A DNA stretch of 64,000 nucleotides from Actinomycetes bacterium (GCA_023436775.1 JAEZHW010000021.1:21278-85277), one strand, 5' to 3'. Positions 18,026 through 27,414 are shown, counted from the stretch's first letter. The notes: a model not told the origin generated them from the sequence alone. Numbers and translations: made by a program.

Positions 18026-18685
18026 ATGTCTGCCCTCACTTTGCCCCTCGCTGACCCGCTGGCCGTTCGCGACCTGGACCGGTTGATTGACCGGGCTGGC
18101 CGGGTTGAGGATGGCGCGGTTCGTATTCAAGCCACCGGCCTCGTGGCAGCCGTCACCGTCCCGGTGCTCGCCCCCGCGGGGCTGCTCGACCGCACGCCGA
18201 CGGTGCTCGGACTGCGGGCGGTGCGTCTGACCGAACCGGTCGAGGTGGATCGGGTGGTGCCGCGGGCCGCGTTGGCCACACTGCTCGGCGAGGCGGTGGC
18301 CGCCAACGCTGCAACGGTCACCATCCCAGCCGACACCGTCTCGGTCGCCTGGACCGGGATCACCCCGCCCCGAGATGGCTGGGAGGACTTGGGCGTGCTG
18401 CCTGCTCAAGCGGTTGAATCCGTTGCGCTGGCCGGCGTCGAGGAGGTACGCACCGCGATCCCTGGCGACGCGGGCGCAGCCGTGCTGCAGAAGGTCCGGG
18501 CCGAGGTGTGGGGACGCCCCGCCTCGACGCTGCTGGAGGCGCCGGCCGGCGCCGCATTCGCCTGCTTCGGCCTCGGATTCCTGGCGAAGCCGGTGACCCA
18601 GGTCCGCGTCTTCCGCGCGGGCCCGTGGCTGCGGCTCGGGACCGAGTGGGGCCAGGTGTTGTGCCGGGTTCGGCCGAGCGACTGA
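18026..18685 (+). CDS. Conserved hypothetical protein (219 aa)
   Basis: I do not recognise the family by name. The soluble 219-residue protein is rich in Ala, Val and Pro, with no signal peptide or membrane segment and no catalytic motif I can point to. The C-terminal half contains 'LEAPAGAAFACFGLGFLA' followed by 'VRVFRAGPWLRLGTEWGQVLCR', which looks like a conserved beta-rich end. A -10-like TAGTGT (18012-18017) lies 8 bases before the ATG, so the transcript would be leaderless or nearly so. It is divergent from tesB. Confidence 0.65.
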   Translation: MSALTLPLADPLAVRDLDRLIDRAGRVEDGAVRIQATGLVAAVTVPVLAPAGLLDRTPTVLGLRAVRLTEPVEVDRVVPRAALATLLGEAVAANAATVTIPADTVSVAWTGITPPRDGWEDLGVLPAQAVESVALAGVEEVRTAIPGDAGAAVLQKVRAEVWGRPASTLLEAPAGAAFACFGLGFLAKPVTQVRVFRAGPWLRLGTEWGQVLCRVRPSD

Positions 18686-19073
18686 GCAGTCATTTCAGCG
18701 TCAGATTCTGCCTCAATACCACGGATTTGCCCCTGCTGTCTGACAAGAATGGTCGTGGTCGCGCTCTCCCTGTGGCTTCCCCTGAAAAGCGACTGAGTGT
18801 TTCCCTCCACCCAGCGTAATCCCTCGAAAAGCGACGTATCGTGTTCGCAACAGCCATCACGGCGAAGCAATCACCGGAGAGCAGAGGTTGCGAAGAGGTA
18901 CGGATTTCATCCGTGTCAGGCCCTTTTCATACGATGACCTCGGTTGTTGGATACAGTGCCAGGGGCGAGGAGGGATACCTCGCCCCGTTCCATGTCTGGG
19001 CACCTGTTCGGGGCCTTCGCGGTCCTCTCGCTCGGCCGTACTCCGACCGCCGTCGGAGCCTGAGGACCGGTGG
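18686..19073. other. Intergenic region between convergent genes
   Basis: 388 bases with no supportable gene. It contains a perfect direct repeat GAAAAGCGAC at 18784-18793 and 18826-18835, 42 bases apart, each preceded by CCCT. It also contains the hairpin listed at 18962-18986. Nothing else was recognised. Confidence 0.5.
18962..18986. terminator. Hairpin between convergent genes
   Basis: GGGGCGAGG and CCTCGCCCC form a perfect 9-bp stem with a 7-base loop in the gap between the gene ending at 18685 and the FAD dehydrogenase ending at 19074. It could terminate either transcript. No T-run follows. Confidence 0.45.
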
Positions 19074-20738
19074 CTACGCCTGCTTCGCCATCGCCCGGCC
19101 TGCGGCCCGACCGCTGAACAAGCAGCCGCCGAGGAAGGTGCCTTCGAGGCTGCGGTAGCCGTGCACGCCGCCACCGCCGAAGCCGGCCGCCTCGCCGGCA
19201 GCGTACAGGCCCGGGATTGGGGCGCCGCTGGGATCGAGCGCCTGCGAGTCCAGGTTGGTCTGAATGCCGCCGAGGCTCTTGCGAGTGAGGATGTGCAACT
19301 TCACCGCGATCAGCGGACCGGCCTTCGGATCCTGGATGCGGTGCGGGCTGGCCACCCGAATCAACTTGTCACCGCGGTAGTTCCGGGCGACCCGGATCGC
19401 CTGCACCTGCGCGTCCTTGGTGAAGTCGTTGTCGAACTCGCGGTCGCGGGCCTCGAGCTCAGCTCGGGCCCGGGCGGCGTCGAACACCCCGTCGGGGTCG
19501 AGCTTCGCAATGCCTTGGAACAGGGCTTCGAGGTCGTCGGCGACCACGAAGTCAGCGCCGTTGCGCTTGAACGCTTCCACCGGCTCGGTCGCACCCTTGC
19601 CGAGGCGCTGGCGCAGCAGCTCGCGGATCGACTTGTTGGTCAGGTCCGGGTTCTGCTCGCTGCCCGAGAGTGCGAACTCTTTCTCGATGATGGCCTGGTC
19701 GAGGATGAACCAGGAGTGGTCGTGCCCGGTGCTGCGCAGGTATTCCAGCGTGGCGAGCGTGTCGAAGCCGGGGAAGAGCGGCGTCGGCAGGCGTTTGCCG
19801 GTCGCGTCCAGCCACAGCGAGGACGGGCCAGGCAGGATGCGGATGCCGTGCAGTGGCCACACCGGATCCCAGTTCTGGATGCCCTCGACGTAGTGCCACA
19901 TCCGGTCGCCGTTCACCAGGCGCGCGCCCGCCTCGGCCGCGATGCTGATGCCACGGCCGTCGACGTGCGCGGGCACGCCGGACAGCATGTGCTGGGGCGG
20001 GGTGCCGAGCCGCGCCGGCCACGCCTCGCGCACCAGGTCGTGGTTGCCGCCAATGCCGCCGGTGGCGATCAGGGTCGAGGCGGCGCGCGTCTCAAACTCG
20101 CCGGTCACCTCGCGACTGGTCGCCTCACCGCGCGCAGCCGACGCAGGGGCCAACAAGCTGCCACGCACGCCCACGACCGCTCCGCCCTCGACGATGAGTT
20201 CGTCGATGCGGTGCCGCGACAGCAGGGTGAGCCGGCCGTCAGCGATGCCCGCGCGGACGACGCGTTCGAACGGCTCGACGATGCCAGGGCCGGTGCCCCA
20301 GGTGATGTGGAAGCGGGGCACCGAGTTGCCGTGGCCGGTAGCGAGGCCGCCGCCGCGTTCCGCCCAGCCGACGACCGGGAAGATGCGGTGGCCGCGCTCG
20401 CGCAGCCAGGCGCGCTTCTCGGTGTGGGCGAACTGCAGGTAGGCCTCGGCCCACTGCTTGCCCCAGAAGTCTTCGTCATCGCGGTCGAAGCCGGCCGAGC
20501 CGAACCAGTCCTGGCGGGCCAGGTCGATGCTGTCCTTGATGCCCATGCGGCGTTGCTCGGGGGAGTCGATCAGAAACAGGCCGCCGAACGACCACCATGC
20601 CTGGCCACCGAGGTTCGCCTCGGATTCCTGGTCGATCAGCAGCACGGACTTGCCGGCTTCGAGCAGTTCGGTGGCGGCGACGAGGCCGGCCAGGCCCCAG
20701 CCGACCACGATGGCGTCAGCGGTACGCGTCTCGATCAC
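19074..20738 (-). CDS. FAD-binding dehydrogenase (KstD/fumarate-reductase flavoprotein family)
   Basis: A 554-residue flavoprotein. The N-terminus carries the FAD dinucleotide site ADAIVVGWGLAGLVAATELL with an acidic strand end (LLIDQE). 'NLGGQAWWSFGGLFLID' and the C-terminal 'GLYAAGEAAGFGGGGVHGYRSLEGTFLGGCLFSGRAAG' place it in the FAD-binding dehydrogenase group related to 3-ketosteroid dehydrogenases and fumarate reductase flavoproteins. Substrate unknown. The GTG at 20738 is chosen because AAGGGAG lies six bases upstream; the in-frame ATG at 20756 has no such site. It is downstream of the globin gene on the same strand (83-base gap). Confidence 0.85.
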   Translation of the reverse strand: MIETRTADAIVVGWGLAGLVAATELLEAGKSVLLIDQESEANLGGQAWWSFGGLFLIDSPEQRRMGIKDSIDLARQDWFGSAGFDRDDEDFWGKQWAEAYLQFAHTEKRAWLRERGHRIFPVVGWAERGGGLATGHGNSVPRFHITWGTGPGIVEPFERVVRAGIADGRLTLLSRHRIDELIVEGGAVVGVRGSLLAPASAARGEATSREVTGEFETRAASTLIATGGIGGNHDLVREAWPARLGTPPQHMLSGVPAHVDGRGISIAAEAGARLVNGDRMWHYVEGIQNWDPVWPLHGIRILPGPSSLWLDATGKRLPTPLFPGFDTLATLEYLRSTGHDHSWFILDQAIIEKEFALSGSEQNPDLTNKSIRELLRQRLGKGATEPVEAFKRNGADFVVADDLEALFQGIAKLDPDGVFDAARARAELEARDREFDNDFTKDAQVQAIRVARNYRGDKLIRVASPHRIQDPKAGPLIAVKLHILTRKSLGGIQTNLDSQALDPSGAPIPGLYAAGEAAGFGGGGVHGYRSLEGTFLGGCLFSGRAAGRAMAKQA

Positions 20739-20821
20739 GAAAGACTCCCTTGTCATCCGTCGCCGAGGCGATGCTCGGCGCTGCCTCTAGTCTGGCAAGC
20801 CGCGCGCGGGCAGCGAAACCG

Positions 20822-21238
20822 CTATTCGGTGTTCCGCATCGAGTCGGCGGCGCGCGTCAAGTACGACCACAGCTGTGCCTGGTGCTCGGGCGCGATGCCG
20901 ACCTCATGCATCGCGCGCTGCATGTTCGACAGCCAAGCGTCGCGGGCAGCAACATCGATCGGGAAGGCGAAGTGACGCATCCGTAGCCGCGGGTGGCCGC
21001 GCTCCTGGCTGTAGGCGGTCGGGCCACCCCAGTACTGCTCGAGGAAGGCGGTGAGGCGCCAGACGGCGCCATCGAAGTCATCCTCCGGGTACATCGGACG
21101 CAGGATCGGGTCCGCCTTCACGCCCTCATAGAAGGCGCGCACCAGGCGATCGAAGAAGTCGTGGCCGCCGACGGCCTCATAGAAGCTGCCGCCCGCCTGC
21201 TCGCCGTCTTGGCTGCTGCGGAGAGTAACGTGGCTCAT
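20822..21238 (-). CDS. glbO: Group II truncated haemoglobin
   Basis: A 138-residue 2-on-2 globin. 'SFYEAVGGHDFFDRLVRAFYEGVKADPILRPMYPEDD' is the typical N-terminal part, and 'YWGGPTAYSQERGHPRLRMRHFAFPI' contains the proximal His (RMRHFAF) and the group II Tyr/Trp environment. It binds oxygen or NO at haem in the cytoplasm. It shares an ATGA overlap with the upstream mscS gene and so is translationally coupled to it. Confidence 0.93.
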   Translation of the reverse strand: MSHVTLRSSQDGEQAGGSFYEAVGGHDFFDRLVRAFYEGVKADPILRPMYPEDDFDGAVWRLTAFLEQYWGGPTAYSQERGHPRLRMRHFAFPIDVAARDAWLSNMQRAMHEVGIAPEHQAQLWSYLTRAADSMRNTE

Positions 21239-22278
21239 GAGGTTCGCTCCTGGGTGGTGCGGCGACGCGACTTCGGTGCCGGCGGTGGCGGCGGGGTCGA
21301 CGCGGTCGTGGGGGTGGGTTCGCCTGCGATCAGCAGTGGCGTGGTGGCGATGTGCTGGGCGCCGCGGGCAGCGCCGGCGGCCTCAAGGCCGGCCGGCTGC
21401 GGGGTGTGCAGGGACTTGAAGGGGACGGCCGCGTCGCGGAGGGCGCGCGTCACACGGGTGCGCAGCTCGCGAGCGACATCCTCACGGGCCGAGGCCCGCA
21501 CCTTGACCACGAGGCGCAGCACCGTCGTGCCGTCGGTGACGGATTGCACGCCCCAGAGCTGCGGCCCCTCAAGGATGAGCGACCGCCACTTCGGGGTGCG
21601 GGTCAGTTCCTGCGCGGTCTGGACCGTGACGCGTTCGGCATCGACCGTGTCCTGATCGTCCGGGACGGCGACGTCGAGGACGACCCGGGCCCAGCCCAGC
21701 GACTGGTTCGCGACGCGGACCACCTCGCCGTTGCGGACGAACCAGATGGTGCCGTTGACGTCACGCAGCCGCGTAATGCGGGCGCCGACCGCCTCCACCA
21801 TGCCGCTGGCAGGGCCCAGATCGACGATGTCGCCGACGCCGAACTGGTCCTCGAACACCATGATGATGCCGTTGACGAGGTCACGAATGATGGTCTGGGC
21901 ACCGAAGGCGACGATGGCGCTGACGAGGCTCGCGGTGGCGAGGAACGCGGTCAAGTTCAGGCCGGTCGCCTCGATCAGCAGCACTACGCCGACGATCCAC
22001 ACCAGCCAGGTGATCACGTTGCTCAGCACACCGCCGATGGTGCGGGCACGCTGCACCACCCGCGCCTGCGCCAGCGGCGAGGCGAGCACGACCCGGGTGT
22101 CGTCGGTGCCGGTTTGCTTCTTGGCGCCGGTAATGACCTGGCGAACCACCCGCTTAATCAGCGCGATCAGGATGCGGCGCAGCAGCCATGCGCCGACGAT
22201 GATGGCGAGCATGTGCAGCGGAATCCGGAAGTCGTCGATGAATCCACCGAGCCACTTCCAGAACTCATCCCAATCCAT
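21235..22278 (-). CDS. MscS-family mechanosensitive ion channel
   Basis: A 347-residue membrane protein with three or more hydrophobic helices. It has an MscS pore-lining region ('AFLATASLVSAIVAFGAQTIIRDLVNGIIMVFEDQFGVGD') followed by the beta domain ('VEAVGARITRLRDVNGTIWFVRNGEV') and a C-terminal Pro/Thr/Arg tail. Such channels release solutes on hypo-osmotic shock. It is the middle gene of a minus-strand series with the alpha/beta hydrolase upstream (46-base gap) and glbO downstream (4-base overlap). Confidence 0.9.
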   Translation of the reverse strand: MDWDEFWKWLGGFIDDFRIPLHMLAIIVGAWLLRRILIALIKRVVRQVITGAKKQTGTDDTRVVLASPLAQARVVQRARTIGGVLSNVITWLVWIVGVVLLIEATGLNLTAFLATASLVSAIVAFGAQTIIRDLVNGIIMVFEDQFGVGDIVDLGPASGMVEAVGARITRLRDVNGTIWFVRNGEVVRVANQSLGWARVVLDVAVPDDQDTVDAERVTVQTAQELTRTPKWRSLILEGPQLWGVQSVTDGTTVLRLVVKVRASAREDVARELRTRVTRALRDAAVPFKSLHTPQPAGLEAAGAARGAQHIATTPLLIAGEPTPTTASTPPPPPAPKSRRRTTQERTS

Positions 22279-22324
22279 GCTGCAATCCTAGGCGGGGCAG
22301 TTGGAAGAAGGGTGGGTGCGTCGC

Positions 22325-23194
22325 TTAGGCGCGGGTGTCTTCGGTCTCGGCCCGGTCGCCTTCGTGCCGGTCGGCCGGGTCGTCCGGGTCGATTTCGCCG
22401 CCCTGCAGGCGGGCGACTAGGGCGCGCGCGAGGCGCTTGCCGATCTGGTGGCGAGCCCAGCTGATGCGCTGCACGGTCACGCCCGCGATCGCTTCGAGCG
22501 CGTCGATCGCGCCGAAGGGCAGGAACTCGTCTTGGCTGCCGTAGATCACCTCGATTGGCAGGCCCTTGGCCGCCAACCATCGGACATCCTCGACCAGGGT
22601 CTGCTGCACGATGCAGTTGGTGAGGCTGTGCCGGAACGCATCCCAATTGTCTTCGGTAATTTCGAAGACACCCGGCGGGAAGAGTTTTGAGATCTGGCCG
22701 GCACCGGCGAGCGTGAAGGACTGGTTCTCAACCATGAACTCGTAGGCCTGCCGGTAGAGGCCGGTCGCGATCCGCTGGATCGGGTTATCGATCTCCTCCT
22801 CGGGCAGGTAGACCGGCGGGCTGACCAGGATCAGGCGATCGAGCTCGCGCCAGTGCTCGACCGCGTACCGGGCGCTCAGCAGCGAGCCGAGCGAGTGGCC
22901 GACGAGGGTGTACGGCTTGCGGGGCTTCGCGTGCTTGATGGTGCGCCTCAGCGCTGCGACGTGCTCGGCGGGCGTGTAGTCGGTGCCAGCCGGGGACTGG
23001 CCGAAGCCAAGGAGTTCGATGGAGATGGCGCGGCGGTCCTCGAGCAGCGGCAGCACTTCAGCGAAGGTGGCTGCCGTCGAGGCGATGCCATGTACCAGCA
23101 CTGTGGCCGGCCCCGCGCCCTGATCGGCAGCGATATGCAGCAGCGGCGCACGCGTGCGCCCGATGAGCCGGTACCAGTGATCCAGGAACGCCAT
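22325..23194 (-). CDS. Alpha/beta hydrolase
   Basis: A 289-residue alpha/beta-fold hydrolase. 'ATVLVHGIASTAATF' forms the oxyanion region, GHSLG carries the nucleophile Ser, and an Asp (GSQDEF) and His (SWARHQIGKR) complete a plausible triad. The C-terminus is a charged tail. The start MAFLDHW at 23194 fits the fold boundary, although GGAGG lies only one base from it; the longer frame to 23269 adds non-homologous sequence. Substrate cannot be inferred. Confidence 0.82.
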   Translation of the reverse strand: MAFLDHWYRLIGRTRAPLLHIAADQGAGPATVLVHGIASTAATFAEVLPLLEDRRAISIELLGFGQSPAGTDYTPAEHVAALRRTIKHAKPRKPYTLVGHSLGSLLSARYAVEHWRELDRLILVSPPVYLPEEEIDNPIQRIATGLYRQAYEFMVENQSFTLAGAGQISKLFPPGVFEITEDNWDAFRHSLTNCIVQQTLVEDVRWLAAKGLPIEVIYGSQDEFLPFGAIDALEAIAGVTVQRISWARHQIGKRLARALVARLQGGEIDPDDPADRHEGDRAETEDTRA

Positions 23195-23271
23195 GCCTCC
23201 AGTATGACTGGGGCGTCTCGAGAGGAGCCGGGGCGACGCCCGGTCGATTCGGCGCTCACAGGGTGACACCG

Positions 23272-23283
23272 TAGTCTCGTTGG
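23272..23283 (+). promoter_or_regulatory. -10 element placing a leaderless start at 23284
   Basis: TAGTCT (23272-23277) plus six bases leads directly to GTG, with no ribosome binding site upstream. A leaderless transcript is the simplest reading. Confidence 0.55.
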
Positions 23284-24057
23284 GTGAGTAGTAACGACGA
23301 AGTTCCTCTGCAGCCGCGACCGGAAGACGCCGCCAGGCTGGAACCGGCGGCCATCAACGCGACCCGAGCCCTGCTCGCCGCATTCGCTGGTGTGATCGCC
23401 GTCGCCGCCATCGCCATTGCCTACCAGGTGGTGAACCTCGGCCCGATCGACTTCTTCTGGGAGTTCATCGTCCCGATCATCGTGATCCTGATCGGACTGC
23501 TGCTGGCGCAGAACCTGACGCAGCAGGTCGCAATCCGGATGGCGCAGCGGCGCCGCTCGGGCGAGGTGCGTCCGGCCGTTCCGGTGATCTACGCCGTGCT
23601 GGTCTCGGCCGTGCTGATCGCGGCCGTGGTGCTGGTGCCGAAGGGAACCTGGCTGATCACGCTGGTGCTCGGCGCCGTCTGGGGCCTGCTGCTGTTCCTG
23701 GCCGTGCCGCTGCAGCTGCGCGTGCTGCATCGCTATGCCGAGATCGGCGACCCGCGGTTCGAGCAGATCGCCGACTCGCTGCACGCGCAGGGCTCCGGCG
23801 AGATTCTGCGTGGTGGCAGCGTGGCCGGTCTGCTGCTGCTGTCGCTGCCGGAACTCGTCTACGGTCCGGCGCTCGCCGTCGCGGCCGCTTTCGACCCGAC
23901 CTACGCCCTGCCCGGCATCCTGATGTACGCGATCGCGGCCTACTTCGTCGCGCGCGCCCTGCCCGAGTACGGCCCCAGCGGCTCGGTGAAGACGATCGCT
24001 TGGCTACCGGCGCTGGTCGCGACCGGTGTCGCGCTCTGGGCGGTGCTGGCGCGCTAG
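23284..24057 (+). CDS. Integral membrane protein of unknown function (257 aa)
   Basis: Seven or so hydrophobic helices follow a charged N-terminus of about 25 residues. Notable stretches are 'LLLAQNLTQQVAIRMAQRRR' (a cytoplasmic basic loop) and 'GGSVAGLLLLSLPELVYGPALAVAA'. I do not recognise a family. The GTG start rests on the leaderless promoter. The gene faces the alpha/beta hydrolase head to head and ends at a strong bidirectional hairpin shared with pepN. Confidence 0.65.
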   Translation: MSSNDEVPLQPRPEDAARLEPAAINATRALLAAFAGVIAVAAIAIAYQVVNLGPIDFFWEFIVPIIVILIGLLLAQNLTQQVAIRMAQRRRSGEVRPAVPVIYAVLVSAVLIAAVVLVPKGTWLITLVLGAVWGLLLFLAVPLQLRVLHRYAEIGDPRFEQIADSLHAQGSGEILRGGSVAGLLLLSLPELVYGPALAVAAAFDPTYALPGILMYAIAAYFVARALPEYGPSGSVKTIAWLPALVATGVALWAVLAR

Positions 24058-24105
24058 CGCGACTCGCCGCCACATCGCACGTCCGGACACACCGCTCCCG
24101 ACACG

Positions 24106-24139
24106 ACGAAGGCCCCGGCGCGATTGCCGGGGCCTTCGT
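24106..24139. terminator. Bidirectional terminator between the membrane protein gene and pepN
   Basis: A 14-bp perfect stem (core GAAGGCCCCGGC / GCCGGGGCCTTC, 24108-24119 and 24126-24137) with a 6-base loop lies between the two convergent stop codons. Confidence 0.85.
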
Positions 24140-24153
24140 GACGATCGGGACGA

Positions 24154-26718
24154 TTACGCCGAGGCGTCGACCGCCTGGGCCTGCAGCGCGCGCTCCGTGC
24201 CGGCCAGGCCTTCGGTGACCAGGCGGCGCAGCGCGGCCGGGGCCTCGGCATTCGCGGCTAGCCAGCCGCGGGCAGCCTCGGCCAGTGCCTCGTCGGCGAG
24301 CCCGGCCGGGTAGAGGCCCTCGATCAGTTCCTCGGACATGTGGTAGCTGCGGGTCTGCCAGATCGTGGTCAGTGCGTCGAAGTAGACCGGCACTGTGGCG
24401 CGCAGCGTCTCGGGATCGTTGCTGCGCTGGAAGCCGAGCGCGCTGTTGCGCACGATCAGGTTCGGCAGGCTCTCGTCCGTCAGCAGGTGTTGCAGCGTGG
24501 CCAGCTTCGCCGCCTCGCCCTGCACGGTCGCGCGGGCACGCGCCGCAGCCTGGCGACCGGTGGCGGTGTCGTCGGCGGCGAGGGCCGCCGCGATCTCGGC
24601 CTCGCCAGCCTTGCCGACCAGGACCAGGCCCTCGAGCAGTTCCCACCGCAGGTCAGTGTCGATGGTCAGGCCCGGCAGGGTGCGGGTGCCGGCGTGAAGC
24701 TCGCTGAGGACCTGGGCGTGCGCGTCGGTCGAGGCGAACTGGGCGAAGGCCTTTACCAGCTGGAACTGCAGGTCCGAGCCGGGCGCTGCCGCTTCGGCCA
24801 GGCCCCAGACCGCGTCGCCAACCTGCACCAGGCGCTCGGCGCGCTTCGCCGGCGCCGTGAACTGGCGGACCGCCGTGGCGAGTTGGCCGAGCACGGTGCG
24901 AATCGTGGTCGACTCGGTCTCGGCGCCGAGGTTGTTCAGGATCAGCTCGATGAACTCGCTGGCCGGCACCTCGCCGTCGCGGGTCGCATCCCACGCCGAA
25001 CCCCACACCAGCGAACGTGCCAGCGGGTCGGCGAGGCTGCCGAGGCCGGCGGTCGCGGCGTGCAGCGACGCCTCGTCCAGACGGATCTTGGCGTAGGCCA
25101 GGTCGTCGTCGTTCAGCAGGATCAGGGCCGGGCGGACGCGGCCGAGCAGTTCCGGCACGTCGGTGCGTTCGCCGTCGATGTCGAGCTCGATCCGGTCGAC
25201 GCGCACCAGGGCGCCGTCCTGCTCCTCGTACAGGCCGATGGCGAGGCGGTGCGGACGTATCGTCGGCCACTCGGCCGGGGCAGTCTGCACGATCGCGAAC
25301 TCGGTGATGGCGCCGTCCTCAGCGACCGAGATCTCGGGGCGCAGCGTGTTGACGCCCGCCGTCTCGAGCCACAGCTTCGACCACGTGGTCAGGTCGCGGC
25401 CGCTGGCCGCTTCGAGTTCGACCAGCAGGTCGCGCAGTTCGGTGTTGCCCCAGGCGTGCTTCTGGAAGTAGGCGCGGATGCCCTCGACGAAGTGCTCACG
25501 GCCGACCCAGGCGACGAGCTGCTTCAGCACCGAGCCGCCCTTGGCGTAGGTGATGCCGTCGAAGTTGACCTGCACGTCCTCAAGGTCGCGAATGTCGGCG
25601 ACGATCGGGTGGGTGGAGGGCAGCTGGTCCTGGCGGTACGCCCAGCTCTTCTCGAGCGCGGCGAAGGTCGTCCACGCCTCGGTCCACTCGGTGGCCTCGG
25701 CGGTGGCGAGGGTCGAGATGTATTCGGCGAAGGACTCGTTCAGCCACAGGTCGTTCCACCAGCGCATCGTGACCAGGTCGCCGAACCACATGTGCGCCAG
25801 CTCGTGCAGGATCGTGACGACGCGGCGCTCGCGCATCGCGTCCGTCACCTTGGACCGGAACACGTAGGCCTCGGTGAAGGTGATCGCGCCGGCATTCTCC
25901 ATCGCGCCCGCGTTGAATTCGGGGACGAAGATCTGGTCGTACTTGGTGAACGGGTACGGGAAGTCGAACATCTCCTCGAAGAATTCGAAGCCGCGTCGGG
26001 TGATGTCGAAGATGTAGTCAGCGTCGAGGTGCTCGGCCAGCGACGAGCGGCAGAAGACGCCCAGCGGGATGGTGCGGCCGTCGCTCGAGGTGAGTTCGTC
26101 GCGGACGACCGTGTACGGGCCGGCGACGATCGCGGTGATGTAGGAGGACATCACCGGGGTGGTGGCGAAGGTCCAGGTGCGCGCCTCGCCGCCGCTCAGG
26201 CTGGCGGCCGGGGCCGGCTCGCCGACCGTCGGCTCGTTCGAGATCACTTCCCAGTGCGCCGGCGCGGTGACGGTGAACTGGAAGGTGGACTTCAGGTCGG
26301 GCTGCTCAAAGACGGGGTAGACGCGACGCGAGTCCGGCACCTCGAACTGGGTGTACAGGTACACCTCGCCGTCGACGGGGTCGACGAAGCGGTGCAGGCC
26401 CTCGCCACTGTTGGTGTAGCGGGCGTCGGCGACGACGACGAGTTCGTTGCTGGCGGCCAGGCCGGTCAGGTCCAGGCGGGTGCCGTCGTAGCCGGAGGTG
26501 TCCACCGGCTCGCCGTTCAGGGTGGCCTGGTGGATGGTGGCCTGCACGAAGTCGATGAAGGTGCTGCTGCCGGCGACGGCGTCGAAGCGCACCGTGGTGG
26601 TGCTAGCGAAGGTCTCGGGCCCGCCGGTCACGTCGAGGGCGACCTCGTAGCTGTGGACCTTGGTGATGACCGAGGCGCGTTCCTGCGCTTCGATGCGGGT
26701 CAGGTTCTCTGCAGGCAT
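24154..26718 (-). CDS. pepN: Aminopeptidase N (M1 family)
   Basis: An 854-residue zinc aminopeptidase that removes N-terminal residues from peptides in the cytoplasm. The N-terminal beta domain is followed by the GAMEN substrate-binding motif (about residue 270) and HELAHMWFGDLVTMRWWNDLWLNESFAEY, with the zinc ligands His305, His309 and the downstream Glu. The rest is the helical ERAP1_C-type domain. The start at 26718 (GGAG nine bases upstream) is chosen over a longer frame. A -10-like TAGGCT on this strand (plus 26777-26782) would start transcription downstream of the longer frame's ATG. Clearly actinobacterial type. Confidence 0.95.
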   Translation of the reverse strand: MPAENLTRIEAQERASVITKVHSYEVALDVTGGPETFASTTTVRFDAVAGSSTFIDFVQATIHQATLNGEPVDTSGYDGTRLDLTGLAASNELVVVADARYTNSGEGLHRFVDPVDGEVYLYTQFEVPDSRRVYPVFEQPDLKSTFQFTVTAPAHWEVISNEPTVGEPAPAASLSGGEARTWTFATTPVMSSYITAIVAGPYTVVRDELTSSDGRTIPLGVFCRSSLAEHLDADYIFDITRRGFEFFEEMFDFPYPFTKYDQIFVPEFNAGAMENAGAITFTEAYVFRSKVTDAMRERRVVTILHELAHMWFGDLVTMRWWNDLWLNESFAEYISTLATAEATEWTEAWTTFAALEKSWAYRQDQLPSTHPIVADIRDLEDVQVNFDGITYAKGGSVLKQLVAWVGREHFVEGIRAYFQKHAWGNTELRDLLVELEAASGRDLTTWSKLWLETAGVNTLRPEISVAEDGAITEFAIVQTAPAEWPTIRPHRLAIGLYEEQDGALVRVDRIELDIDGERTDVPELLGRVRPALILLNDDDLAYAKIRLDEASLHAATAGLGSLADPLARSLVWGSAWDATRDGEVPASEFIELILNNLGAETESTTIRTVLGQLATAVRQFTAPAKRAERLVQVGDAVWGLAEAAAPGSDLQFQLVKAFAQFASTDAHAQVLSELHAGTRTLPGLTIDTDLRWELLEGLVLVGKAGEAEIAAALAADDTATGRQAAARARATVQGEAAKLATLQHLLTDESLPNLIVRNSALGFQRSNDPETLRATVPVYFDALTTIWQTRSYHMSEELIEGLYPAGLADEALAEAARGWLAANAEAPAALRRLVTEGLAGTERALQAQAVDASA

Positions 26719-26994
26719 GTGCGTGCGCTCCATCCACGATGCAACGGGGTGACTGGCCGCAATTTCGGCCACGTTCAGCCTATCGCCGGTCACCCGCGCT
26801 GGCAGGGCGTGGCGCTTCGCTGGCAGCGAATGCGAGGCGGTGGTAGCGCCGTGGCGGCTGGTGACGACTGATCATTATCCTGGAGGCTACATTCGCCTTC
26901 ACTGCGGTACTGGTCAGCCAATTACCACTCTTGGGAAGTCGGGTTCTAGTTCGGGCACACATATCCCGGCTGTTTACTTAGGAGTCTGGATCGG
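26719..26994. other. Divergent intergenic region with pepN promoter
   Basis: 276 bases without a gene. The minus-strand -10 TAGGCT (plus AGCCTA, 26777-26782) suits pepN. From about 26870 onwards base composition becomes visibly less GC-rich, continuing into the next two genes. No repeat or attachment-like sequence was recognised. Confidence 0.5.
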
Positions 26995-27414
26995 ATGGCC
27001 TCTATGAGCTTCGCTACTCAATCAGAGAATCATTGGGTCTTCCATACGGCTGGTCAAAAAGTTAGCCAGATCGTATTGGACTATGGCGTATCTTTTCAGC
27101 TCGAGAGTGAGGTGTTGGTTCGTATTGAAGCCCCTTTCGTGTTGCGGACCAATTCGCAGGAGCAATGGAAGCTGACCCCGGGGGACGGCGCTGAAGAGTT
27201 CGCCCCCATCTTGTCAGCACTGCATTCGGTTGCTGGGGACTGGCGGGCAACGGACGACGGGCGGTTGGAGTTGAGTTTCTTCAGCGGTATTTCCATAGAA
27301 GTCTTGCCTTCTTCAGACTATGAGGCCTGGCAGATAGTGGCTCCTGATGGAGCCAGGTATGTGGGAGGCCCGGGCGCTCGAGTCACCGCGTGGTCGGGCG
27401 TTGCGCTCCATTGA
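26995..27414 (+). CDS. DUF6188-like protein (139 aa)
   Basis: A 139-residue soluble beta-rich protein. 'VSQIVLDYGVSFQLES', 'LVRIEAPFVLRTNSQEQWKLTP' and 'WQIVAPDGARYVGGPGARVTAW' follow the DUF6188 pattern, a small family of unknown function sometimes found in variable regions. TTAGGAG precedes the ATG; a second ATG nine bases later is possible. Codon use (many A/T third positions, e.g. AAA, TCT, GTT) differs from its neighbours and suggests transfer. The next gene begins 21 bases after its stop. Confidence 0.6.
   Translation: MASMSFATQSENHWVFHTAGQKVSQIVLDYGVSFQLESEVLVRIEAPFVLRTNSQEQWKLTPGDGAEEFAPILSALHSVAGDWRATDDGRLELSFFSGISIEVLPSSDYEAWQIVAPDGARYVGGPGARVTAWSGVALH

Noticed and set aside
18888..20975. 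695-codon plus-strand frame, longer than the FAD dehydrogenase it covers
   Set aside because: Length alone favours it, but the composition is shadow-like and the minus strand carries a clear FAD site and a ribosome binding site.
24340..26871. 843-codon frame antisense to pepN
   Set aside because: Val/Gly/Arg/Gln-rich translation of the complementary strand; pepN has GAMEN and HExxH motifs.
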